DNA from: an uncultured Photobacterium sp.
Lineage (GTDB): Bacteria > Pseudomonadota > Gammaproteobacteria > Enterobacterales > Vibrionaceae
Assembly (NCBI RefSeq): GCF_947039875.1
Contig: NZ_CAMRAN010000021.1
Coordinates: forward strand, 1-64,000
Reading direction: 5' to 3'
Length of the DNA: 64,000 nt
Within the stretch, counting starts at the first letter, position 1. Every line of letters starts with the position of its first letter. The position numbers and the translations under genes are program-made. The notes under the pieces are model-generated. The model had not been told where the DNA came from, did no database searches, and saw only the letters and a program-made list of their open reading frames with translations. Below, piece after piece: positions 25,747 to 36,008 of the stretch.

Positions 25747-26889
25747 ATGAAATTATCAAAAAAATTACTTGTTACAGCAATTGCTTCTGTAATGTTAGCT
25801 GGCTGTAGCATGCCAGGATCACATCTTAGTCTTGATGGTAAGCACGTTACTGAAACTAATCAGGGACAACCTACGCTTGATCAAGAAGTGAATGTATTCC
25901 CACTAACGGTCAATAATATTAACCAATTTAAAGAAGCTAAAGTTGTCGCACAAATCAACCCCAAGCTTGAAAAAGAATTATCTGGTTATCAATACCATAT
26001 TGGCCCTGGTGATATATTAAATGTCACTATCTGGGATCACCCTGAATTAACGATTCCTGCGGGTTCTTATCGTAGTGCGAGTGAAGCAGGTAATTGGGTA
26101 CACGCAGATGGTACTATCTTCTATCCTTATATTGGTCAAATGCATGTCGCTGGTAAAACCGTAACAGAAGTGCGTCGTGATATTGCTCAGCGTTTAGCTG
26201 CCTTTATTGAAAAGCCACAAGTTGATGTTAATGTTGCTTCGTTCCGTTCGAAGAAAGCTTATATAACGGGTGATGTTAAAAACCCAGGTCAACAAGCGAT
26301 TACTAACGTACCATTAACCTTACTTGATGCGATTAATAAATCAGGTGGCTTAGATGCTGACGCTGATTGGCGCAACGTCACGTTAACGCGTAATGGCAAA
26401 GATCAAACGTTATCACTGTATGCTTTAATGCAACGTGGCGATTTAATGCAAAACCGATTATTACGTAATGGCGATATTGTCCACGTACCACGTAATGATG
26501 CTCAAAAAGTGTTTGTATTAGGTGAAGTTAAAGAGCCTAAACTACTTAAAATCGACCGCGTAGGTATGAGCTTAACCGAAGCGTTAAGTAGTGTTGGCGG
26601 CATTAATGAATTACAAGCAGATGCTACTGGCGTGTTTGTTATTCGTGCTAATCATCCTGATTTAACAAAAACACCGCATGCACCTGCTGCGAATATTTAT
26701 CAGTTAAATATTAAAGATGCGACAGCATTAGTGATTGGTACTGAATTTGAATTACAGCCTTATGATGTGGTGTACGTTACAGCTGCACCTATTGCGCGCT
26801 GGAACCGTGTAATTCAACAACTGGTTCCAACCATCAGCAGCTTTAATCAGCTTTCTGAAGGTATGAACTACTACATGAATTTGAAGTAG
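25747..26889 (+). CDS. wza: Outer-membrane polysaccharide export lipoprotein Wza
   Basis: 380 residues. Lipoprotein signal with lipobox MLAGC and lipidated Cys20. The poly-export domain (about 80-175) starts at YHIGPGDILNVTIWDHPELT and includes ADGTIFYPYIGQMHVAGKTV; two SLBB beta-grasp domains follow (KAYITGDVKNPGQQ and KVFVLGEVKEPKLL), and the C-terminus has the amphipathic helix NRVIQQLVPTISSFNQL that forms the octameric outer-membrane pore. It exports capsule or colanic-acid-type polymers with Wzc. First gene after the ops element. A 185-base gap, unusual for this operon, separates it from wzb. Confidence 0.96.
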   Translation: MKLSKKLLVTAIASVMLAGCSMPGSHLSLDGKHVTETNQGQPTLDQEVNVFPLTVNNINQFKEAKVVAQINPKLEKELSGYQYHIGPGDILNVTIWDHPELTIPAGSYRSASEAGNWVHADGTIFYPYIGQMHVAGKTVTEVRRDIAQRLAAFIEKPQVDVNVASFRSKKAYITGDVKNPGQQAITNVPLTLLDAINKSGGLDADADWRNVTLTRNGKDQTLSLYALMQRGDLMQNRLLRNGDIVHVPRNDAQKVFVLGEVKEPKLLKIDRVGMSLTEALSSVGGINELQADATGVFVIRANHPDLTKTPHAPAANIYQLNIKDATALVIGTEFELQPYDVVYVTAAPIARWNRVIQQLVPTISSFNQLSEGMNYYMNLK

Positions 26890-27074
26890 TTACTAGAGAC
26901 GAGTTGAAGAGGGGCGAGTTAACGAGTAAAAGCAGATATAATTATTAATCATTGTATCGCTTTAATTTCAACACTCGCACCCGATAACCTTATTTCTATG
27001 TAACTAAATGATGAGATTATTTGAGCATTTAAATACTCGGAATCTCGAAACTCATAAACTTGAAACCTATCTCT

Positions 27075-27515
27075 ATGTTCAATAAAATTCTTGTTGTTTG
27101 CGTCGGTAATATCTGTCGTTCACCATCAGGCGAACGTATTCTACATGCAAAATTACCCAATAAACATATTGCTTCGGCGGGCGTTGGTACTGAAAATAGT
27201 GGGCTCGCGGGTAAACCTGCCGATAAAATGGCAGCTGAAGTGGCACTTGCGCATGGTTATTCACTTGAAGGTCATCAAGCACAGCAACTGACTAGCGATT
27301 TATGCCGTAATTATGATCTTATTTTAGTGATGGAAAAAGGTCATATCGATGCTGTTACCCGTATTGCACCAGAAGTACGTGGCAAAACAATGTTATTTGG
27401 ACAATGGATTGGCCAGCAAGATATTCCCGATCCATACCGTTTAAGTAAAGAAGCATTTGATCATGCGTATGATTTAATAGAAAAAGCAGCAACAGCTTGG
27501 GCGAAGAAATTGTAA
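27075..27515 (+). CDS. wzb: Low-molecular-weight protein-tyrosine phosphatase Wzb
   Basis: 146 residues from the ATG at 27075; a TTG five codons upstream is possible, but the family starts MFNKILVVCVGNICRSP. The P-loop CVGNICRS holds the nucleophile Cys, and the acid Asp is in DIPDPYRLSKEAF. It dephosphorylates the tyrosine-rich tail of Wzc so that capsule polymerisation can cycle. Lies between wza and wzc, but with gaps of 185 and 324 bases containing repeat sequences. Confidence 0.95.
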   Translation: MFNKILVVCVGNICRSPSGERILHAKLPNKHIASAGVGTENSGLAGKPADKMAAEVALAHGYSLEGHQAQQLTSDLCRNYDLILVMEKGHIDAVTRIAPEVRGKTMLFGQWIGQQDIPDPYRLSKEAFDHAYDLIEKAATAWAKKL

Positions 27516-27839
27516 CTTTCTAACTCCGTTATTCCTTAGAGTGAATGCTAACCCTAACTCCGTCATTCCCTGCAGTGAATGCCGCGAGGGCGATAGGGAA
27601 TCTACTGTCCGCGCGTCGTAGAGTTATTGAATTCACTGGCTTCTTTAACGCTCGATCACGCTTTGAGTAGATCACGGATAGCTCGTCCCTCACTTCCGAG
27701 ATGACGAATAATGGGCTAAGTGAAGTTACGAGGGCGATAGGAAATCTACTAATCACGCGCTGTAAACCCTATTTAACTTTTGGATGATGCCTTGGCTCTT
27801 CCTCATCTCTTAAAAATTTAACATCGGAATCTTTACTTA
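27516..27839. other. Repeat-filled gap between wzb and wzc
   Basis: 324 bases holding a full CGTCATTCC element (27561-27706), part-copies on both sides (27525-27550 and 27723-27767), and a pyrimidine-rich short repeat with GCTCTTCCTCATC (27787-27803). No gene and no clear terminator were found, so wzc is probably still in the wza transcript. Confidence 0.65.
27561..27706 (+). repeat. MITE-like intergenic element, copy C
   Basis: Starts CGTCATTCCCTGCAGTGA and ends TCCGAGATGACG; 146 bp, same two-hairpin layout as copy B with several changes. Fragments of the same family flank it on both sides, suggesting nested or repeated insertion. Confidence 0.75.
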
Positions 27840-30017
27840 ATGAGTATCACCCAAAACCCTCAAGCTAATACTTCTTCGGGAAGCGATGAAATAGATCTTG
27901 GCAAACTATTTGGGATTTTAATTGACAGCCGCTGGCTAATTATTCTCACTACTTTTATTTTTGCTTGCGTTGGTATCGGTTACGCCTTATTAGCAACCCC
28001 TATTTATAAAGCTGATGCCTTAATTCAAATCGAACAAAAAAGCACAGGCATGCCCGCTCTTGGTGGCGATATGGCTGAAATGTTTGGTGGTGCAGAGTCA
28101 AGTGCTACCACAGAAGTTGAAATCATCAAATCACGCATGGTGTTGGGTGATACGGTTGATAAATTAAATTTAACCACGGTTGCTACTCCTATTTATACGC
28201 CTGTTTTTGGCAAAGGTCTGGCGCGCTTATTAGGTGATAGCCATCAGATTGACGTTTCTCGTTTTACTGTGCCTGCTAATACGGCATTGAATAATGATGT
28301 AATAACGGTTACTAACAGTGTCCAAGGTGAATATAGCTTAACGAGTAGCGAAGGTCGTGAATTACTTACGGGTAAAGTTGGCACATTAGCAACCAATAAC
28401 GGTTATAGCTTATTTGTAACCCAGTTAATCGGAGATGATGGCGCTATATTTAGTATTGGTAAAATCAGCCGTTTAGATGCTATTCAAGGGTTACAAAAAG
28501 CCTTGTCTATTACCGAACAAGGTAAGCAAACCGGTATTCTGCAATTATCAATGACGGGTGAGAACAGAACCAAAATTAAAAATATTTTAAATGATATTAG
28601 CCAAACCTATTTTCTACAAAATGTTGCTCGCAATTCAGCAGAAGCCGAAAATAGTTTAGCATTTTTAAAGCAACACCTGCCAAAAATTAAGCAACAACTA
28701 ACATTAGCAGAAGATAAACTGAATCGTTACCGCCAAAAGAATGAATCGGTTGATTTACCATTAGAAGCAAAAACAACGTTAGATACCATGGTGACATTAG
28801 AGGCGCAAATCAATCAGTTGACCTTTAAAGAAAGCGATATTTCGCAGCTTTACACCAAGGAACATCCGGCTTATGTTGCTTTGCTTGATAAGCGTAAAAC
28901 GTTAATGAAAGAAAAAATGCGTTTAAATAAACGTATTGAAAAATTACCAAAAACCCAACGTGCAGTATTACGTTTAACGCGTGATGTTGAAGTTAACCAG
29001 CAGATTTATGTACAACTGTTAAATAAAGTACAAGAGCTGAGTATTGTTAAAGCAAGCACCGTTGGTAATGTACGTATTCTTGATAATGCACAAGCATATT
29101 CACAAACAGTAAAACCGAAAAAATCATTGATAGTGGTATTAGCAACATTATTAGGCGGCATGTTATCTGTAGCTATCGTGCTGCTGCGTGCTGCTTTACA
29201 TCGTGGTGTTGAAAACCCTGATGAAATTGAAGCATTAGGGTTACCCGTGTACGCGTCAATTCCGTTATCTGATTCACAGTTAGAGTTAGATAAGAAATAT
29301 AAGCTTAAAAAGCAACATACAGTCAATGAAACATTGCTGTCTATTGCTAACCCTGCTGACTTATCGATTGAAGCACTACGCAGTTTACGTACCAGCCTAC
29401 ACTTTGCGATGATGGAAGCGCGTAATAATATTGTGATGATTTCCGGCCCGAGTCCAAGTATCGGTAAGTCATTTGTGACTGTGAATATGGCAGCAGTCAT
29501 AGCGAAAGGTGGTCAGCGGGTATTAGTGATTGATACTGACATGCGAAAAGGGCGAATGGAACGCCAAATGTGTGTTGATAGCAAGCCTGGTTTAGCCGAT
29601 TATTTAAGTGGCCAACAAACTATTGAGCAAGTGATTAAATCTCCAGGTATTGAAAACCTTGATTTTATTGCTCGTGGCGCAGTGCCGCCTAACCCTTCTG
29701 AGTTATTAATGCATCCGCGTTTAAAAGCATTATTCGATTGGGCGTCTGAAAATTATGATTTAGTATTAGTGGATACTCCACCAATTTTAGCCGTAACTGA
29801 CCCGGCAATTGTCGGTACTCATGCTGGTACAACGATGATTGTTGCGCGTTTTGGTTTAAACCCGGTTAAAGAAATTGAAGTGGCTAAAAACCGTTTTGCA
29901 CAAAATGGTATAGACGTTAAAGGTTGCATTCTGAATGCCGTCGAGCGTAAAGCCAGCTCAACTTATGGTGGTAACTACGGTTATTATAACTACAGTTATG
30001 CGAGTGATAAGAAATAG
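27840..30017 (+). CDS. wzc: Wzc-type polysaccharide co-polymerase and tyrosine autokinase
   Basis: 725 residues. Wzz-like N-terminal part with a first membrane helix (about 32-52), a large periplasmic coiled-coil region (about 260-410), and a second helix (about 430-450). The cytosolic BY-kinase domain has Walker A GPSPSIGKS (about 535-543), Walker A' VIDTDMRKGR and Walker B LVLVDTPPI. The tail STYGGNYGYYNYSYASDKK is the tyrosine cluster that is autophosphorylated and is the Wzb substrate. It controls capsule chain length and couples to Wza. A terminator at 30172 suggests the following wecA has its own promoter or depends on antitermination. Confidence 0.96.
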   Translation: MSITQNPQANTSSGSDEIDLGKLFGILIDSRWLIILTTFIFACVGIGYALLATPIYKADALIQIEQKSTGMPALGGDMAEMFGGAESSATTEVEIIKSRMVLGDTVDKLNLTTVATPIYTPVFGKGLARLLGDSHQIDVSRFTVPANTALNNDVITVTNSVQGEYSLTSSEGRELLTGKVGTLATNNGYSLFVTQLIGDDGAIFSIGKISRLDAIQGLQKALSITEQGKQTGILQLSMTGENRTKIKNILNDISQTYFLQNVARNSAEAENSLAFLKQHLPKIKQQLTLAEDKLNRYRQKNESVDLPLEAKTTLDTMVTLEAQINQLTFKESDISQLYTKEHPAYVALLDKRKTLMKEKMRLNKRIEKLPKTQRAVLRLTRDVEVNQQIYVQLLNKVQELSIVKASTVGNVRILDNAQAYSQTVKPKKSLIVVLATLLGGMLSVAIVLLRAALHRGVENPDEIEALGLPVYASIPLSDSQLELDKKYKLKKQHTVNETLLSIANPADLSIEALRSLRTSLHFAMMEARNNIVMISGPSPSIGKSFVTVNMAAVIAKGGQRVLVIDTDMRKGRMERQMCVDSKPGLADYLSGQQTIEQVIKSPGIENLDFIARGAVPPNPSELLMHPRLKALFDWASENYDLVLVDTPPILAVTDPAIVGTHAGTTMIVARFGLNPVKEIEVAKNRFAQNGIDVKGCILNAVERKASSTYGGNYGYYNYSYASDKK

Positions 30018-30029
30018 ATAGCCAATCCT

Positions 30030-30093
30030 CGCCACTCCCTATAGTGAATGTCCACGAGGGCCGATAGGAATCTACTCCCCACGTGTTGTAGAT
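30030..30093 (+). repeat. MITE-like intergenic element, partial copy D
   Basis: Reads CGCCACTCCCTATAGTGAAT, then GAGGGCCGATAGGAATCTAC and ACGTGTTGTAG; only the left half is recognisable. Confidence 0.6.
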
Positions 30094-30171
30094 TTAAGAC
30101 GTAGAGTGTAGCAGAGAATCTTGGGGAGTAGATATTCTCTTTATCCCCAGTCATTATTAAACATAACACAT

Positions 30172-30205
30172 AAAAAGCATTAGCCTTAACAGCTAGTGCT
30201 TTTTT
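30172..30205 (+). terminator. Rho-independent terminator between wzc and wecA
   Basis: AAAAGCATTAGC pairs with GCTAGTGCTTTT (one G-T pair) and is followed by a T run. An ops-loaded polymerase might read through it. Confidence 0.85.
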
Positions 30206-30339
30206 GTGCCTAAATCAATGTAATCAATAAATTATGATGGAGTTTAATTATAAGCAGGAATAAAACAATAGGGATAAAAAAAAGAGTAATAACAACTGAA
30301 TATCTTATTTAATACTTCATTATTATAAAGTTGGCCGTT

Positions 30340-31428
30340 ATGTATAATGCTTATCTGTTTGTTTTTATAACGTCGTTTATTACGTTATTTATCATGCGAA
30401 AAGTAGCAAAGAAAATTGGTTTAGTAGATAAACCCAATGCACGTAAGTTACACCAAGGTGTAGTGCCTTTAGTTGGCGGTATCTCTGTTTATCTCTCCTT
30501 ATTGATCACTTTTATTCTATTTTTACCAACCAGTTTAAATATTTGGCTTTACCTTGGTTGTGCAGCGATTCTTATAGTGCTGGGTGCTATTGACGATTAC
30601 CTTGATATTAGCTTTAAAATTCGCTTACTCGTTCAAGCGGGGATTTCTTTGGCAATGATTTGGGTTGGTGGTCATAGTCTGCATAATTTCGGTTATCTAA
30701 TGGGCAGTAATAGCATTGCGCTAAATGAATATGCCGGTTCTGTGGTGACTATTATTGCGGTTATTGGTGCAATTAATGCCTTTAATATGGTTGATGGTAT
30801 TGATGGCCTATTAGGTGGTTTGGCTTCAGTGACATTCACCGCGCTTGGAATAACATTTTATCTCAGTGATAATCAATATTTAGCCACCATTTGTTTTCTC
30901 ATTGTTGCTGCACTTGTTCCTTATATTATGCTAAACCTTGGTTTTCCATTAGGACGCCGTTTTAAAGTCTTCATGGGCGATGCAGGTAGTATGTTCATTG
31001 GCTTTTCAGTGGTATGGATGCTGGTTCGCGGCACTCAAGAAGCCGATATTATTGCTTTTAATCCTGTAACCGCACTATGGATTATTGCGATTCCATTAAT
31101 GGACATGGCAACCATTATGATTCGCCGTATGCGTAAGGGCCATTCACCGTTTGAACCTGATCGTGAGCACTTACACCATATATGCCAGCGGATGGGTTTA
31201 TCATCATTAATGACATTATTTGTAATTTGCTTATTGGCTGCAATGTGCTCCGTTGTCGGTATTGTCGCTGATATTAATGGTGTCGCTGAATCGATGATGT
31301 TTATTGGTTTCTTAGTGATGTTTGCGGTGTATTTTACCGCTATTAGTCATATTTGGCGTATTACGACTTGGGTCAATAAGTTGTTTGGACGTCAAGAAGT
31401 GGCAATCAATAATCCGCAACAACATTAA
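30340..31428 (+). CDS. wecA: Undecaprenyl-phosphate GlcNAc-1-phosphate transferase (WecA-like)
   Basis: 362 residues from the ATG at 30340 (a TTG three codons upstream is less likely). About eleven membrane helices. Catalytic motifs of the MraY/WecA family are present: DKPNARKLHQGVVPLVGG near the N-terminus, GAIDDYLDI, FNMVDGIDGLLGG, the magnesium-binding VFMGDAGSMFIGF, and DREHLHHICQR with the WecA-type His motif. It transfers GlcNAc-1-P (or a related HexNAc-1-P) to undecaprenyl phosphate, starting the cluster 2 repeat unit. The main chromosomal wecA may lie elsewhere; this could be a second copy devoted to the capsule. Confidence 0.9.
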   Translation: MYNAYLFVFITSFITLFIMRKVAKKIGLVDKPNARKLHQGVVPLVGGISVYLSLLITFILFLPTSLNIWLYLGCAAILIVLGAIDDYLDISFKIRLLVQAGISLAMIWVGGHSLHNFGYLMGSNSIALNEYAGSVVTIIAVIGAINAFNMVDGIDGLLGGLASVTFTALGITFYLSDNQYLATICFLIVAALVPYIMLNLGFPLGRRFKVFMGDAGSMFIGFSVVWMLVRGTQEADIIAFNPVTALWIIAIPLMDMATIMIRRMRKGHSPFEPDREHLHHICQRMGLSSLMTLFVICLLAAMCSVVGIVADINGVAESMMFIGFLVMFAVYFTAISHIWRITTWVNKLFGRQEVAINNPQQH

Positions 31429-31479
31429 TTATTAACGTTTAATTCTTATTTATATAAAATCAATCATTAAGGATCATCA

Positions 31480-32538
31480 GTGAAGATTTTAGTTACAGGT
31501 GGTGCAGGCTTTATCGGCTCTGCCGTTGTTCGTCATATTATTAATAATACTCAAGACAGTGTTGTTAACGTTGATAAATTAACTTATGCGGGAAACTTAG
31601 AATCATTAATTACCGTTGAAAATGATGATCGTTACGCATTTGAGCAAGTAGATATTTGTGATCGTGCAGAGTTAGATCGCGTTTTTGCTGAGCATCAGCC
31701 AGATGCGGTAATGCACTTAGCCGCAGAAAGTCATGTTGACCGTTCAATCGATGGCCCTGCTGCATTTATCGAAACTAATATTGTTGGCACCTATACCATT
31801 TTAGAAGCTACTCGCGCTTACTGGAATCAATTAGACCAAGCACGTAAATCAGCATTCCGTTTTCATCATATCTCTACTGATGAAGTGTATGGTGATTTGG
31901 AAGGTACGAATGACTTGTTCACTGAAACAACATCTTATGAGCCATCAAGCCCATATTCAGCCTCTAAAGCATCAAGTGATCATTTAGTGCGCGCATGGTT
32001 ACGCACTTACGGTTTACCAACCATTGTAACTAACTGCTCAAATAATTACGGCCCTTACCATTTCCCTGAAAAATTGATTCCGTTAATTATTCTTAATGCG
32101 TTAGACGGTAAAGCATTACCTGTTTACGGTGATGGCATGCAGATTCGTGATTGGTTATATGTCGAAGATCATGCATCAGCGCTTTATACCGTAGTCACTA
32201 AAGGCGAAATTGGTGAAACCTATAATATTGGTGGTCATAATGAAAAAGCCAATATTGAAGTGGTGAAAACCATTTGTTCATTGCTTGAAGAGTTAGTACC
32301 GAATAAACCGCAAGGCGTAACTGAATACCAAAATCTAATTATTTACGTTACTGATCGCCCTGGGCATGATGTTCGTTATGCGATTGATGCCTCTAAAATT
32401 GCACGTGAACTTGGCTGGAAACCTGCTGAAACCTTTGAATCGGGCATTCGTAAAACCGTTGAGTGGTATTTAGCGAATCAAAAATGGTGGAGCAGAGTAT
32501 TAGATGGTTCATATAACCGTGAGCGCTTAGGTAACTAA
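31480..32538 (+). CDS. rfbB: dTDP-glucose 4,6-dehydratase
   Basis: 352 residues, the usual length. Extended SDR with the NAD motif [13 protein letters not shown], the loop STDEVYGDL, and the active-site [11 protein letters not shown] (Tyr-x3-Lys). It turns dTDP-glucose into dTDP-4-keto-6-deoxyglucose, the branch point for dTDP-Fuc3NAc made by the following genes. Starts at GTG with an AAGGA ribosome binding site. Lies 51 bases after wecA and 75 before rfbA in the same operon. Confidence 0.97.
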   Translation: MKILVTGGAGFIGSAVVRHIINNTQDSVVNVDKLTYAGNLESLITVENDDRYAFEQVDICDRAELDRVFAEHQPDAVMHLAAESHVDRSIDGPAAFIETNIVGTYTILEATRAYWNQLDQARKSAFRFHHISTDEVYGDLEGTNDLFTETTSYEPSSPYSASKASSDHLVRAWLRTYGLPTIVTNCSNNYGPYHFPEKLIPLIILNALDGKALPVYGDGMQIRDWLYVEDHASALYTVVTKGEIGETYNIGGHNEKANIEVVKTICSLLEELVPNKPQGVTEYQNLIIYVTDRPGHDVRYAIDASKIARELGWKPAETFESGIRKTVEWYLANQKWWSRVLDGSYNRERLGN

Positions 32539-32613
32539 TTCATTTCTTTATTTTTTTGATCTTTGGTTGATCTTTTCCTTTCAACCTGAGACCTATAACC
32601 TCGGATTCTATTT

Positions 32614-33489
32614 ATGAAAGGCATTATTTTAGCGGGTGGTTCTGGTACACGTTTATATCCAATCACCATGGGTGTTTCAAAGCAGTTATTACCAGTTTAT
32701 GACAAGCCGATGATTTATTACCCATTATCAGTATTGATGCTTGCTGGCATTAAAGAAGTGTTAATTATTACCACACCTGAAGATAAAGAAAGCTTTCAAC
32801 GCTTATTAGGTGATGGCAGTCGTTTTGGTGTTTCTCTGGAATACGCTGTTCAAGAAAAGCCAGAAGGTTTAGCTCAAGCATTTATCATTGGTGAAGAGTT
32901 TATTGGTGATAAGAGTGTTTGTTTAGTGCTGGGCGATAATATTTTCTGGGGGCAGGGTTTCTCTCCTAAGTTAATTTCAGCAACAAAACAAAATTCAGGA
33001 GCGACTGTTTTTGGTTATGAAGTACAAGATCCTGAGCGTTTTGGTGTGGTTGAATTTGATGATGCATTTAATGCATTATCGATTGAAGAAAAACCAACCG
33101 CGCCTAAATCTAATTATGCGGTAACGGGGTTATATTTTTATGATAACGACGTAGTACACATCGCTAAAGATATTCAACCATCAGAACGTGGTGAATTAGA
33201 AATCACTTCGATTAACCAAGCGTATTTAGAACGTGGTGATTTAAAAGTTGAATTGTTAGGTCGTGGTTTTGCATGGCTTGATACGGGAACTCATGAATCA
33301 TTGCTTGAAGCATCAAGTTTTGTTGAAACCATTGAAAAGCGTCAAGGTTTTAAGATTGCGTGTTTAGAAGAGATTGCTTACCGTCAAGGTTGGATGACAA
33401 CAGCAGAAGTTAGGATTGTAGCTGAACCGTTTAAAAAAAATGGGTATGGTCAATATCTTCTAAAAATGATTAAGGAAGAACGTCAATGA
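32614..33489 (+). CDS. rfbA: Glucose-1-phosphate thymidylyltransferase
   Basis: 291 residues. Nucleotidyltransferase with [34 protein letters not shown], the metal site GDNIFWG and EEKP. It makes dTDP-glucose from dTTP and glucose-1-P, feeding RfbB. No rfbC or rfbD is present, so the pathway is diverted from rhamnose to an amino sugar. Overlaps fdtA by four bases. Confidence 0.97.
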   Translation: MKGIILAGGSGTRLYPITMGVSKQLLPVYDKPMIYYPLSVLMLAGIKEVLIITTPEDKESFQRLLGDGSRFGVSLEYAVQEKPEGLAQAFIIGEEFIGDKSVCLVLGDNIFWGQGFSPKLISATKQNSGATVFGYEVQDPERFGVVEFDDAFNALSIEEKPTAPKSNYAVTGLYFYDNDVVHIAKDIQPSERGELEITSINQAYLERGDLKVELLGRGFAWLDTGTHESLLEASSFVETIEKRQGFKIACLEEIAYRQGWMTTAEVRIVAEPFKKNGYGQYLLKMIKEERQ

Positions 33490-33887
33490 GTTTGATTAAT
33501 TTAATTGAATTTAATCATCTTGGCGATGACCGTGGTGGGCTGATATCTTTAGAGCAAAACCAAAACATCCCTTTTGACATTAAGCGTGTTTATTATATTT
33601 TCGATACCCAACAAGATGTTGCTCGTGGATTTCATGCCCATAAAGATCTACAACAAGTTGCTATTTGTGTAAAAGGCTCATGTCGGTTTTTAATGGATGA
33701 TGGTCATAATAAAGCTGAAATAGTATTAGATAAACCTAATCAGGGGATATTAATTGATGTAATGCAATGGCATGAAATGCATGATTTTAGTGAAGATTGT
33801 GTATTGCTTGTATTAGCTAGCGATTATTACGACGAAGCGGATTATATTCGTGATTATAATGATTTTTTAATAGTGAGTGCAAAATGA
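33486..33887 (+). CDS. fdtA: dTDP-4-keto-6-deoxyglucose 3,4-ketoisomerase (FdtA-like)
   Basis: 133-residue cupin of the WxcM/FdtA/QdtA family, with [11 protein letters not shown] (47-57) and WHEMHDF (95-101). FdtA gives the galacto product leading to Fuc3N; QdtA gives the gluco product leading to Qui3N. Published structural work on QdtA linked the choice to two positions (Tyr17/Arg97 in QdtA, Arg/His in FdtA, as I recall). Here the matching residues are Arg16 and His96, so FdtA activity is favoured. Overlaps rfbA and the acetyltransferase by four bases each, giving a tight pathway block. Confidence 0.87.
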   Translation: MSLINLIEFNHLGDDRGGLISLEQNQNIPFDIKRVYYIFDTQQDVARGFHAHKDLQQVAICVKGSCRFLMDDGHNKAEIVLDKPNQGILIDVMQWHEMHDFSEDCVLLVLASDYYDEADYIRDYNDFLIVSAK

Positions 33888-34345
33888 TAATTCATCCTTT
33901 AAGCGATGTTCAATCTACTAATATTGGTACAGATACGCGTATTTGGCAATTTTCTGTTGTTCTAAAAGATGCCGTTATTGGAGATAATTGCAATGTATGC
34001 GCACATACTCTGATTGAAAATGATGTTGTAGTTGGTAATAACGTTACTATTAAATCTGGTGTATATCTTTGGGATGGTATTCGCATAGATGATGATGTAT
34101 TTATTGGTCCTTGTGTTGCCTTTACCAATGATAAAACGCCTCGTTCTAAGCAATACCCAGAAGCCTTTTTGTCTACAACAGTTAAAAAAGGTGTGTCAAT
34201 TGGTGCGAATGCAACAATTCTACCAGGCGTTACTTTAGGTGAGTATTGTATGATTGGTGCTGGCGCTGTAGTGACAAAAGATGTTCCTGCTTATGCTGTT
34301 GTAGTTGGTAATCCTGCATCTGTTATCCGTATTTTAGAGAAATAA
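33884..34345 (+). CDS. fdtC: dTDP-3-amino-3,6-dideoxy-hexose N-acetyltransferase (FdtC-like)
   Basis: 153 residues forming a left-handed beta-helix acyltransferase, shown by repeated hexapeptides ([58 protein letters not shown]). The FdtC/QdtC subgroup uses acetyl-CoA to acetylate the 3-amino group. Placement between FdtA and FdtB supports dTDP-Fuc3NAc as product. It starts four bases inside fdtA and ends three bases before fdtB. Confidence 0.87.
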   Translation: MIIHPLSDVQSTNIGTDTRIWQFSVVLKDAVIGDNCNVCAHTLIENDVVVGNNVTIKSGVYLWDGIRIDDDVFIGPCVAFTNDKTPRSKQYPEAFLSTTVKKGVSIGANATILPGVTLGEYCMIGAGAVVTKDVPAYAVVVGNPASVIRILEK

Positions 34346-34348
34346 ATA

Positions 34349-35464
34349 ATGATTAAGTTTTTAGATCTTCAAGCAATTAATGGCCAATACCAAAAAGAAC
34401 TAAAAGAAGCATGTGTGCGTGTGATTGATTCTGGCTGGTATATTATGGGTAATGAACTAGAAGCATTTGAGCATGAGTTTGCCGAATATTGCGGTGTGAA
34501 ACATGCAATTGGTGTCGCTAATGGTTTAGATGCTTTAATTTTAGTTATTCGTGCATGGAAAGAACTAGGTAAGTTAAAAGCTGGAGATGAGGTGATTGTT
34601 CCTGCTAATACTTATATTGCTTCTGTTCTTGCAATTACTGAAAATGGTCTAATTCCTGTTTTTGTTGAGCCTAATCCAACAACGTATAATCTTTGTCCTA
34701 TAAATGTTCGTGCTGCTATTACTAAAAAAACAAAAGCAATTTTGCCTGTTCATCTTTATGGCTTAATTTCACCAATGCCTGAATTAATGGATATTGCTAA
34801 AGAGCATAATTTATTAGTATTAGAAGACTGTGCTCAAGCTCATAGCGCTAATATTGACGGTAAAAAAGTCGGTAATTGGGGCGATGCGGCTGGTTTTAGC
34901 TTTTACCCAGGGAAAAATTTAGGCGCATTAGGTGATGCAGGTGCAATTACGACCAATAATGATGAACTTGCTCAAACAGTTAAAGCATTACGTAATTATG
35001 GATCACATAAGAAATACGAAAATTTATATCAAGGTATAAACTCTCGTCTTGATGAAATTCAAGCAGCAATGCTTCGGGTTAAATTAGGCTATTTAGATCA
35101 AGAAACTGCTCGTCGCCGTGAGATTGCTAATTGCTACCGTAGCGAAATCACCAATCCAGTGATTCAATTGCCTGAATGGAATGATGATAATAATCATGTT
35201 TTCCATCTATTTGTTATTCAAACCCCAAAACGCGATGAATTACAACAATATTTAGCTGATAATGGTGTTCAGACCGTGATTCATTACCCAATTCCACCAC
35301 ATAAGCAACCTGCTTATGCTGAGTGGAATCAGCAATCATTGCCGCTGACAGAAAAAATCCATCGTCAAATATTGAGTTTACCTATTGATCCTACAATGAC
35401 TTATGATTGTGTGAAACAGATTGTTACTATTTTAAATGATTTTAACTGGAAATATAATGAATAA
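34349..35464 (+). CDS. fdtB: dTDP-3-keto-6-deoxyhexose 3-aminotransferase (FdtB-like)
   Basis: 371 residues of the DegT/DnrJ/EryC1 PLP-dependent family. [14 protein letters not shown] and [15 protein letters not shown] form the cofactor site, [10 protein letters not shown] holds the PLP-contacting Asp, and the Schiff-base Lys is in [17 protein letters not shown]. It aminates C3 of the dTDP-keto sugar using glutamate. Together with FdtA and FdtC it completes dTDP-Fuc3NAc. Its stop overlaps the start of the next acyltransferase. Confidence 0.9.
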   Translation: MIKFLDLQAINGQYQKELKEACVRVIDSGWYIMGNELEAFEHEFAEYCGVKHAIGVANGLDALILVIRAWKELGKLKAGDEVIVPANTYIASVLAITENGLIPVFVEPNPTTYNLCPINVRAAITKKTKAILPVHLYGLISPMPELMDIAKEHNLLVLEDCAQAHSANIDGKKVGNWGDAAGFSFYPGKNLGALGDAGAITTNNDELAQTVKALRNYGSHKKYENLYQGINSRLDEIQAAMLRVKLGYLDQETARRREIANCYRSEITNPVIQLPEWNDDNNHVFHLFVIQTPKRDELQQYLADNGVQTVIHYPIPPHKQPAYAEWNQQSLPLTEKIHRQILSLPIDPTMTYDCVKQIVTILNDFNWKYNE

Positions 35465-36008
35465 ATTATTTAAAATAATATTATATATAATAATACGGAT
35501 AAAAAAATTCATTTATTATAATGCATCAACGGCTAAACTTAAATGCAAGATAGTACAGCCAGTTATCGCTCGTGGTGAGGGATGGATAGATATAAATAAA
35601 ACTGTTGTATTAGGTGTTGAACGCTCCCCTTTTTTTTTATGTAATTATATTTATATAGACGCAAGGAAAAAAGGTAGCTTAATAAAAATAGATGATAATT
35701 GTATTATTAATAATAATGCAAGAATAATATCAAATGGTTCAAAAATACATATAAAAAGAAATTGTTTGATTGGATATAACTTCGAAGTAATTGATTCTGA
35801 TTTTCATAGTATATCTGTAAATGAAAAAGTAATTAATAGAGGTGTTGAAATAGGTGAAAATGTATTTATTGGTAATAATGTTATTATACTTAAAGGAGTA
35901 ATAGTCGGAGATAATAGTGTTATTGGTAATGGTTCAGTTGTTACTAAAAATATTGATAGCAATACTATCGTTGGTGGTAACCCAGCCATGGTAATAAAAC
36001 AAAAATGA
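35457..36008 (+). CDS. Hexapeptide-repeat acyltransferase
   Basis: 183 residues from the ATG at 35457, which overlaps the fdtB stop; a start at 35436 would add seven residues. The N-terminus is hydrophobic and basic ([20 protein letters not shown]). The rest is a left-handed beta-helix ending [20 protein letters not shown] and [11 protein letters not shown], as in WbbJ/NodL-type O-acetyltransferases. Possibly it O-acetylates the repeat unit. A T9 run (35630-35638) lies in the coding frame. From here to 43205 the DNA is distinctly more AT-rich than the preceding rfb/fdt block. Confidence 0.82.
   Translation: MNKLFKIILYIIIRIKKFIYYNASTAKLKCKIVQPVIARGEGWIDINKTVVLGVERSPFFLCNYIYIDARKKGSLIKIDDNCIINNNARIISNGSKIHIKRNCLIGYNFEVIDSDFHSISVNEKVINRGVEIGENVFIGNNVIILKGVIVGDNSVIGNGSVVTKNIDSNTIVGGNPAMVIKQK

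Larger units (their letters stand above)
30018..30339. other. Intergenic region wzc to wecA
   Basis: Holds a decayed CGTCATTCC-family copy (30030-30093), a long inverted repeat ATCTACTCCCCA/TGGGGAGTAGAT partly inside it (30069-30134), and a rho-independent terminator at 30172. The remaining 135 bases are AT-rich and probably contain the promoter of wecA. Confidence 0.6.

Noticed and set aside
27525..27767. Insertion sequence between wzb and wzc
   Set aside because: No transposase frame is present; only short non-coding repeat elements are seen.
29006..29500. 164-codon minus-strand open frame inside wzc
   Set aside because: Antisense shadow of the kinase domain; composition follows the codon bias of the true gene.
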